NCBI GenBank assembly: GCA_004194705.1
Contig: SADC01000870.1
Span: 124,001 to 188,000 of the forward strand
DNA from: Ditylenchus dipsaci
Lineage: Eukaryota > Nematoda > Chromadorea > Rhabditida > Anguinidae
Direction: 5' to 3'
Length of the DNA: 64,000 nucleotides
A program made the position numbers and the translations under genes. The notes below the pieces were generated by a model. It was not told the DNA's origin. It did not search any database and was given only the letters and a program-made list of their open reading frames with translations. How positions within the stretch are numbered: the stretch's first letter is position 1; each line of letters starts with the position of its first letter. Below are positions 57,343 to 64,000 of the stretch, one piece after another.

Positions 57343-58869
57343 ATGTTTTTGATAGCAACAATATTCTTTTATTTGTCTATAACTACAGCTTTATTACCAG
57401 AAAAAACTGAATTCTTAAGAGAATCTAATATTAAAGCTGATATTAAGCCAAAAATATGTCTTCATTACAGCCACATACTAATTCTACCCTCATGTGAGTT
57501 GACAAAAATGTTTCAAGGGTCATAACGAGAATTTCACACGTTTGATGCTTGCGAATTTATTTTTATTTTTTTATTAATTTGTTGTTGTTTTTGAAATGAA
57601 GTTACATAGTCCATAATAGAAAACGACCCACATGTTACTTAGCAGTGTAGAAAAGTTGTTGGTAGGTTCGAGTCCCAGTGCTGGCCCTGCTTTTTTGGTA
57701 ATTAAGTCATTAGTTTCCTAAAAATATTTTTGAGTACTTTCAACAAAAAAGTCCCGCGCGCATTCAAACGTGTGAAATTCTCGTTGTCGGCAACAGCGAT
57801 GGTCCTTTAACACTTCAATGGCCAAGCGTAGTGATTGCTGAAATCGACTCAGAACATCTTGCTAAGCAGGATGGTGAAATTTTTTCAAAGAATGTTGGTA
57901 TTTTAGGGCCATCTGCCCCGTTCTCTTCCAGGTTATTAAAGTTTTCTGCCTAGTTTTTTAAAGTAGTATAAGGTCATCAATTGATCGATTTGACGCAAAA
58001 CAAGTGAAAAATGGAATGATTCGAAAAAAACCGTCTTAATTTTTCAAAACGCACGGATATGCTCCTGCAACGATATCTCATTAGAAAGCCTTCGATCTGA
58101 GCTTTCTTAAATACCTAAAATCAAATTGATCCATAGAACAATCGGCAAGATCTGCCCCTTTTAAATTGCATAAGCATAAGTCTGGACTGGGCTAGTTCAG
58201 AGGGGCAGAAGACCCGAGAATGCCAACTTTTTAAATGAAAATTTCACCATCATGTTTAGTTAGAAATACTGAGTCAATTCGGGCAATTACTACGCTTGGC
58301 CACTGGAATGTTAATTCTTTCTCAAAACTGATGTTTATAGATGTGATTTGCTAACTGAACAACCATGCAATAACTCTACTGGAGAATGTGTCAAAAAAGA
58401 GCTAATGTGTGATGGAATTTTGGACTGTGCTAGTGGAGAAGATGAATTAGAAGAAATTTGTCATTTTAATGAACTATATCACAGCAATGTCAGCTAGCAT
58501 TGATGTTTTTTAACATACTTTATTGCATTTATAGCTTGGGAGGAACAAAAAAGCCTTGTCACCAGACTTGAAATGTCCAGATACGTGGTAAATAATTCTT
58601 ATTTACTTTAAACAGCACAATAAAAGATGCGGACAACGAAGCATTAAAATTTAAACAAAAAATTTAGGTTCTTTTGCAAAAATGGTTTAGCCTGTTTTGA
58701 ACCCACAGCTGTATGTGATAACATTGCAGATTGCAGGTTAATAGATAAAAAAATTATTGTTGGTTCAAATTACAAAAAATTTAGAGATGGCTCAGACGAG
58801 GACTACTTTTGTCATTATATCAAGGCGTTGAGAATCAAAAATTTAAACAATTTCACGAATAATTTGTAG
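57343..58869 (+). CDS. Small secreted protein with two LDL-receptor class A modules
   Basis: LDL-A modules are calcium-binding, disulfide-bonded binding domains of extracellular proteins. Exon 57343-57493 starts with a signal peptide, MFLIATIFFYLSITTALL. Exon from 58341 carries module 1: C-DLLTEQP-C-NNSTGE-C-VKKELM-C-DGILD-C-ASGEDELEEI-C. Exons 58535-58587, 58668-58736 and 58785-58869 build module 2, with six cysteines and the acidic end NIADC joined to RDGSDEDYFC across a 48-nt intron (58737-58784). Stop TAG at 58867-58869. Exon links 58535 onward agree in phase. The join from the signal-peptide exon to module 1 is one base out of phase, and the exit from module 1 is uncertain (stop near 58497 or a donor just before it), so an exon is missing or there is an error. 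The gap between exons 1 and 2 is filled by MITEs. Confidence 0.75.
57511..57812. mobile_element. MITE family C, copy 2
   Basis: Left GGGTCATAACGAGAATTTCA and ACACGTTTGATGC; right GTCCCGCGCGCATTCAAACG, TGTGAAATTCTCGTTG and ATGGTCCTTTAAC. Shares CCCGCGCGCATTCAAAC and the GGTCCTTTAA end with 55811-56182. Contains a tRNA T-arm-like GGTTCGAGTCCC at 57667, alone. Confidence 0.75.
57820..58315. mobile_element. Foldback element in the LDL-A gene
   Basis: Left CAATGGCCAAGCGTAGTGATT and CAGGATGGTGAAATTTT, mirrored by AAAATTTCACCATCATG and AATTACTACGCTTGGCCACT. Inner GGGCCATCTGCCCC / GGGGCAGAAGACCC. Within intron 1 of the LDL-A gene. Confidence 0.85.
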
Positions 58870-58882
58870 TATTTTGGGACTA

Positions 58883-59260
58883 TGGTCGAGCTCCGATAAA
58901 CGCCACCTCCAATAAACCGCCATGTTGGGCGAAATTTGGATGGCTGAAACAAGGGAAAGTTTGCACCCAACAAACCGCCACCCCAGCCGGTCCCGTCCAA
59001 TAAAAATTTCACATAATAAACCTCCACCTGACGTATTTTGCAATCAAATTCCTGCCTAATTTCCCGATTTTTTTAAATTTGCGTCAGCCTTTTTGCTCTC
59101 CGATGCATTTGATAACGCCCTTAATAATTTCCCTGGTTGATTCATTGATTATCAATTTCATGTTTTGACTGTAATAATAAAAGCCGTATAAAATGATGCC
59201 CAATAAACCGCCACCACCAAAGTGGTGTCCCTGGGGTGGCGGTTTATCGAGACCTCACTG
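58883..59260. mobile_element. pogo-type MITE, AATAAACCGCCACC word, TA target
   Basis: TA at 58881-58882 and 59261-59262. Starts TGGTCGAGCTCCGATAAACG and ends GGTTTATCGAGACCTCACTG. AATAAACCGCCAC occurs about six times. It starts 14 bases after the LDL-A gene stop codon. Confidence 0.85.
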
Positions 59261-59624
59261 TAATAAGGTATACCCCACCCCTCTCAATAACATTTTGCAT
59301 TGATAACTGTATTAGTTTTATAAACCTGTAACAACCAAGTCAGCAAAATTCGTCTTTGTTCTCGACCTGTTCTCAAATATTTTCTTCCAGCAGCCTTTAG
59401 TAGTCTTTACTTTTAGAGATCTTCTTTCGAATTTTATGCACTTGTATAGGGAGCCATACTTCCTTACAAATATTATCAAGCAAACATTTTGCTCTATACA
59501 AATGACACAAAAATCAGTCAGGTCTTTTGAAATTTTTTGAATCGAACTTGTGTTTTCAAATATTTTTGATTGTTTTTAGTTGAGAAATAGCGGACTCTTT
59601 CAAAAATGGCTCAAATAGAAATAA

Positions 59625-60345
59625 ACCACCAAATGTGAGAATTTGGCCCCTTTTGAATTTCAAATTAAAAATAGAAATTGCCGCTTTTTTTTGAAAATTG
59701 GCCGCCTTTTTTTCTTTTCAATTCCTGTTTTTCAAATTTTAGCTTCAATTTGATGGTAATTTTGCTCTTTATGATAGCAAAAATAAAAGCGCAGAATCTG
59801 GCTATACGTACTGGTATAAAAAGGGTGAACTTATAGGAAAAAGTTAGAAATATAATCAAAAACACCTAGAGGGCATTTCGGCCTCTATCTCCTAAATGGT
59901 TTTTGTGTAATTTGAACGTTTTTTGAATTATAGCTTTACAAGTTGGTACTATCTCTTCTATAATAGCAATACGAAAGCCCAGAACTTTGGCTACTCACTA
60001 ATTTGAAAAAAGTGTCAACTTGTAAGGTAAAATTCAAAAAATTACACAAAAACCATTTAGCAGGTAGAGGCCGAAATAACCATCTAGGTTTTTGATTACA
60101 TTTTCTAATTTTTTCCTATAATTTCACGATTTTTCATACCAATATGCAGCCCAATTCTGGGCTTTCATTTTGCCATCATTAAGAGCAAAGTTACCATCAA
60201 ATTAGAGCTAAAAATTTGAAAAAAGGAATTGACACGAAAAAAAGGCGGCCAATTTTTTAAAAAAGGCGGCCAATTTCTATTTTTAATTTGAAATTCAAAA
60301 AGGCGGCCAAAATAAAAAAGGCGGCAAATTCTCACATTTGTGGTA
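59625..60345. mobile_element. Foldback repeat, AAGGCGGCCAATTTT word
   Basis: The left arm CCACCAAATGTGAGAATTTG, TTTGAATTTCAAATTAAAAA and GGCCGCCTTTTTTTC words are mirrored at 60230-60345. Inner arms contain AACCTAGAGGGCATTTCGGCC and the complement. No coding frame. Confidence 0.85.
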
Positions 60346-60784
60346 CATTTCTCATACAGCCTTCAAAAATGTCTCCTTTTTAGGATGATTTATAAATCAG
60401 AAAGCTTCCAGGTAGCTTCACCACTGCATTGATTTTCTTGAGAAAATCGATGAGGAAAAGGGCTACCTTGACAAATTAAAAAATTGACTGTTTTTGTGTC
60501 ACCCTATAGAGTTGCCTATTGCCTGAAAATTGAGAAAATTTCTTAAAGGTTGGTTTGATCCCCTGATGGGCAAAAACAGACAAAAGTGACAAGTATGGTG
60601 TCATTCTCCTTCGTAAACTCTATTTTTCAATCTTCGTGCAGACAGTTATGGCCGAAACCTGTTGCACAAATTTGCTGAATCCTACACTCTATATGTTTAT
60701 TTAAATAAATCAAAAAAATTGCACAAAAGGTTGTTGTCAGATTATATTACATAAAAATTAATAAAGTCATTTCTGTCTAATTAC

Positions 60785-61545
60785 TTGTTTACAAAGACGC
60801 TGGATGAGCAATTCCGGGAGTGCAAGTTGCATAGGACTTGAAATTGGATTTCCCTCTGAATCATGACCAATTCGAGAACAGAGAAAAGGATCCGATTGTA
60901 CTCTTTTTCTTCCTCCACAGGCAATTGCAAAGCTGTTTCTGCAAAAAAAAAAAATGTACGTTTAAGTCTTTTTGAATAAAATTATCGGCCAGATCTCCAA
61001 ACTGAAGGGTTGAAGGGTTTTTCGCCTTGCTTCGTGTTGTGATTTTTCAGGCTTAGGCAAATATAGGCCAGCTCATGTTCTGACGAACTAAAACATATGT
61101 TAGTTTCGTATTTGAGTATGTCCTAAAATGCGCTGACCAATACTTGCCTAGCTGAAAAATCATAAAAAACAACAGGAGACCAAGGAGAAAACCCCTTATT
61201 TGGGATAGGGCCAAATTGTTTTCCTACCTGTTTTAGGATGAACTTTTATAAAAAAACAAGCCACACTAGTAAAGCAGAATAAAAGAAGTAAAATTTGCTT
61301 TGTGTAAGATTTATAAAAATACATCAGACTACTAGTATTTGTGATGGTGCAAGTCTGATCAGCTATAAAAATATATTTTATATAATATATATGCAATACT
61401 TTTTTAGTCAATTGGCAAAAATAACAAACCGCAAATAAAACAAGATAGAAACAAAATGAGATACTGTTCACATGATATTCTATTCCACTAGGGACCAGTG
61501 TGGTTGAAGAACCGCTTATTTGGTCGGCTAACAAGAAAGACCATT
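60785..61545 (-). CDS. 3' part of an unidentified gene (tentative)
   Basis: The last exon, about 60757-60943, follows a strong acceptor (TTTTTTTTTTTTGCAG) and reads SFAIACGGRKRVQSDPFLC, then SRIGHDSEGNPISSPMQLAL, then LLIQRLCKQ, ending at TGA near 60755-60775; AATAAA is downstream on the same strand near 60710. Another frame of this exon is also open, so the frame choice rests on composition. Upstream fragments that might belong are near 61215-61265 (VACFFIKVHPKT with donor), 61300-61360 (DQTCTITNTSSLMYF) and 61495-61540 (ADQISGSSTTLVPSG). Their cysteine, serine and threonine content suggests an extracellular protein. No family recognised. An inverted repeat at 61012-61192 lies in the presumed last intron. 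Confidence 0.4.
61012..61192. mobile_element. MITE with TTTTTCGCCTTG ends
   Basis: Left GGTTTTTCGCCTTGCTTCG and ATTTTTCAGGCTTAGGCAA, mirrored by TTGCCTAGCTGAAAAATCAT. A related palindrome at 62868-63005 shares TTTTTCGCCTTG, TTAGGCAATA and TAGGCCAGC. Confidence 0.7.
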
Positions 61546-61849
61546 TAAGGTGCTAAAAATATTAAAAAATACCCATACGATAGGACGACAACCAAAAAAG
61601 GCTTTTTCAAAATAAAATCGAACGTTTTCATAAGATATTCAAGTTAAAAAAATTCTTGTAAAACGTAACTTTTTCTATTTTTGGACGACTCCATATAATT
61701 CAAGCACCAAGAAGTTTAAATAAGACTGATATAACGAAAACTTTAATGCACTTCAGATTTAATGGACGCTCTGTGCTCTTTGAAATCCATTAAATTGAGC
61801 CTAGACTGTGGCTCAGACAATTTTTAAAAGGATTAAACTCAAGTGCAGC

Positions 61850-62310
61850 ACCGAATTTGTAAAGTGCAGCACCTAATTTATTTTGGGTAATACTTAAATC
61901 TAGTACCAAAATATTTATTTCTAGTACCAAAATTTAACATGCATAGAAAACTCTTTGTGAAGTTAGAGATTTTTCCCTTGACACATGAACGTGCAGCCCT
62001 GAATCTCAGCTTTCTAACTAGGCTTCAATTTCCTGTAAAAGATTTCAAAGATATGAAGATTTTAAGCTTTGTATGAAGTAACTTTTTCGACCAAGTTCCT
62101 CTATTCAGACCCCTAAATCTCCAACTTTTTAAATTTTTTTCACTGAAAAAAAGATATCTTGTTGAGTAGCTGAGATTCAGGGCTACACGATAGTTAAAAA
62201 AATTTCAAAAGTGTACCTACAAAGTGAGTAGAAAAAGAGAAAAGTTCAAAAAATGAAAATTTTGGTACTAGAATTAAGTATTTTGGTACTAGAAAAAAAG
62301 TACCACCCTT
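61850..62310. mobile_element. Nested inverted repeats, TTTGGTACTAGAA word
   Basis: Outer arms carry CTAGTACCAAAATATT and its complement four times. Inside, 61990-62195 is another palindrome (GCAGCCCTGAATCTCAGC / GCTGAGATTCAGGGCTAC), related to sequence flanking the MITE near 6040 and 6300. Confidence 0.7.
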
Positions 62311-62329
62311 TATTTTTTCTAGCGCGATC

Positions 62330-63570
62330 TCAATTGAAATCAAAAAATGAAATTCAGCATGTGATCTCTAAGATCCAGAAGCCTATCAAGTCGTAGTCGC
62401 GACATGCGCTAAATTGAAAAAAACCGAAGGCTGTAACAAAAGAGAAGATACTTGAAGCTAAAGCAAGAGGATGACAGCAATGACCAAAAAGAAAGCCGGA
62501 ATTTTCAACCATATCTGAAAAAGAATATACACTAAACCGAAGACTGATAAGAAGATACCTAACGAACCGGTGAAGGACTTTTATAGATTCATTATAGAAG
62601 TTTAACCCTTCGGTTTTAAATTCTGGCTTTCTTCTTGGATAGCTATCATCCTTCTGCTCCGGCCTCAGGTATCTTCTATCTTGATCAAATTCCTTAACTC
62701 CCACAAGTTCTACTGATTCCGATTTGTGTATTTTAGGTTTGCATCCAAAAATCTCAAGACCGAGCTAATTTTTTTCGACTTTCGGAAGGAGGAAAAATTG
62801 CGGCCGATGAGGGGGTGGTGAATTAGACAAAATACGGCTCTATTCCACAATAGGGGATTTTTCGCCTTGGTGCTCCTGTGGTTTTTTCAGGACTTTTCAG
62901 GCTTTTAGCTTAGGCAATAGTAGGCCAGCGTATGTTAGGACGCACTCAAACATGTATTTAGACTCATGTTTAAGTACATCCTTACATACGCTGGCCTATT
63001 GCCGGTAACTAAAAGTTGTGATTGTGCATGTGAAACTAGCCTTACATGCGCAAAATATTAGATGGTGGGTTTTGATGGTAAGCGGAAATATTTTTTTCTT
63101 GGGATTTTCACAGTGGCAAGATTCTGTAATTTAGTGATTCCTGCCATTGCTCACCAACGTGTAATTTTTTTGTTGAAATTAGAAAAATGAATTAAGTGCT
63201 GCCTTCACAAAAATTCGATACTGCAATTCACTTACAGCCATTAGAAAAATATAAAAAGAACATGTAGTGTATTTTTAACTCTGTAATACTAAAAATCACA
63301 ATGAAGATATTTCTCTCCCACTTCTTTAAAAATACCTTAATTATGGTTTTAGCCTTTTACACCCCATTTTCATTGTAAAGTCAACAATTCCTAGTAGCTT
63401 CAACCTTTGCAAAACACAATGTAAAAAGTGTCAACAGCAATAATTTACAAAGCTATCTTTAATTATAGACTAGGATAAAAGTTATTTCTAAACGTTTTCC
63501 TTGAATTTTATATAGAAGACTAAAAGGTATAGTCAATTGAGCTTGCTCTATACATTTATATTTTTGAACT
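62330..63570. other. Worn repeats; no supported gene
   Basis: 62690-62845 resembles the right part of the CCGTAT..TCTAAT MITE family (AGTTCTACTGATTCC, CCAAAAATCTCAAG, GAATTAGACAAAATACGG). 62868-63005 is a palindrome ending in CTGGCCTATTGCC. The minus frame over 62354-62704 overlaps these repeats and is not trusted. Confidence 0.45.
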
Positions 63571-63578
63571 AGGTAGTT

Positions 63579-64000
63579 CAGTCAAACCTGGATAAACGGA
63601 CACCCCTAGGGACCGACGAAAGTGTCAGTTTATCAAGGTGTCCGTTTATCTGGGGTGTATGTCTATAATTTTTTTAAACAAAAAATAACAACAGTAATCA
63701 CATAACCGAAACAAATACAGTGTATTCGACACAAAAAGCTTTATTTCAAACAAATCATAACACCAAACAACTGGAAAGAAATCGGTGAACTGACTCTGAG
63801 ATTTATTCTTCTTTCGCTCCTGGTAAAAGACTTCATCCAGAACATCGCTGAGCTTGAGAATGGCAGGATCGGCGTAGTTCTTCTTCACGTAGGTTATTGG
63901 ACGGGTTTACTTTATTGGACGGGACTGGGCGTAAGGTGTCCGTTCATCGGGTGTCCGTTTATTGGAGGTAAGATTTGCTTTATTTTAGGTAAAACCAACC
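63579..64000. mobile_element. pogo element, TCCGTTTATC word, cut by the right edge
   Basis: Starts CAGTCAAACCTGGATAAACG (T-rich target GTT precedes), with GGTGTCCGTTTATC repeated at 63640 and again at 63930-63965. The interior (63750-63900, minus) encodes a transposase tail. Since the word reappears only 350 bases in, the copy may be internally deleted, but the true right end is out of view. Confidence 0.8.
63750..63890 (-). pseudogene. C-terminal fragment of a pogo/Tigger transposase
   Basis: KKNYADPAILKLSDVLDEVF and YQERKKNKSQSQFTDFF align with EKNFADLSILKCSDTLDEAF and YQLRAKNTTQKKLTDYF of the 32-34 kb transposase. The upstream part of the protein is replaced within about 15 bases by subterminal repeat sequence, so only the tail remains in this copy. 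Confidence 0.8.

Noticed and set aside
57660..57695. Possible tRNA gene from GGTTCGAGTCCC
   Set aside because: Only the T-arm-like segment is present; no D-arm, anticodon arm or acceptor stem could be paired.
62354..62704. 116-residue minus frame
   Set aside because: Its start overlaps a worn MITE (AGTTCTACTGATTCC) and it shows no conserved pattern or splice links.

Overview
This is eukaryotic nuclear DNA, most likely from a bilaterian invertebrate; I cannot place it more precisely. It is AT-rich, its genes are split by GT-AG introns, and the families are metazoan: a UDP-glucuronosyltransferase, C2H2 zinc fingers, LDL-receptor class A modules and FLYWCH/MULE, pogo/Tigger and Merlin transposons. 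I see no bacterial operons, CRISPR arrays or ribosomal RNA genes. Most open frames in this sequence are chance frames inside repeats, and real coding sequence had to be recovered exon by exon from splice sites.

Layout. 10-1764 (minus): FLYWCH-MULE transposase gene running off the left edge. 2040-4330: three inverted-repeat elements. 4467-4589 (plus): last exon of a single-pass membrane protein. 4.6-12 kb: repeats only, including one element nested in another and a GC-rich palindrome island. 12097-20189 (minus): a 13-exon zinc-finger transcription factor with three C2H2 fingers and an 18-nt exon. 20-27 kb: repeats, including an 848-bp foldback element with perfect 9-bp target duplications. 27.3-29.8 kb (plus): a possible broken secreted-protein gene. 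32065-34172: an internally deleted Tigger element. 37.7-40.3 kb (minus): a tandemly duplicated unknown locus studded with a 14-bp near-palindrome. 41335-49670 (minus): a near-complete UDP-glucuronosyltransferase gene with several elements in its introns, one of them a pogo element with a transposase remnant. 50591-51420 and 52648-55775 (plus): two tandem paralogues of a multi-pass membrane protein. 56723-57186: a Merlin fossil with perfect 8-bp target duplications. 57343-58869 (plus): a small secreted protein with two LDL-A modules. About 60.8-61.5 kb (minus): the end of an unidentified gene. 63579 to the edge: another pogo element.

Two themes stand out. Introns are either about 44-80 nt, often 48-49, or hundreds to thousands of bases long; where I can read the long ones they contain inverted-repeat elements. 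Also, at least a dozen unrelated-looking elements share one design: inverted termini built from repeats of a short word, a different word in each family. Ten of them start with a common CAGTC-type end flanked by TA, and the two that still carry coding sequence (32.1-34.2 kb and the right edge) encode related transposase tails. This makes pogo/Tigger transposases the likely drivers of a large set of non-autonomous elements.

The host genes do not form a pathway. They are an ordinary mix (detoxification enzyme, transcription factor, membrane and secreted proteins) embedded in transposon debris. Several reading frames break by single bases, which could be assembly error or decay.
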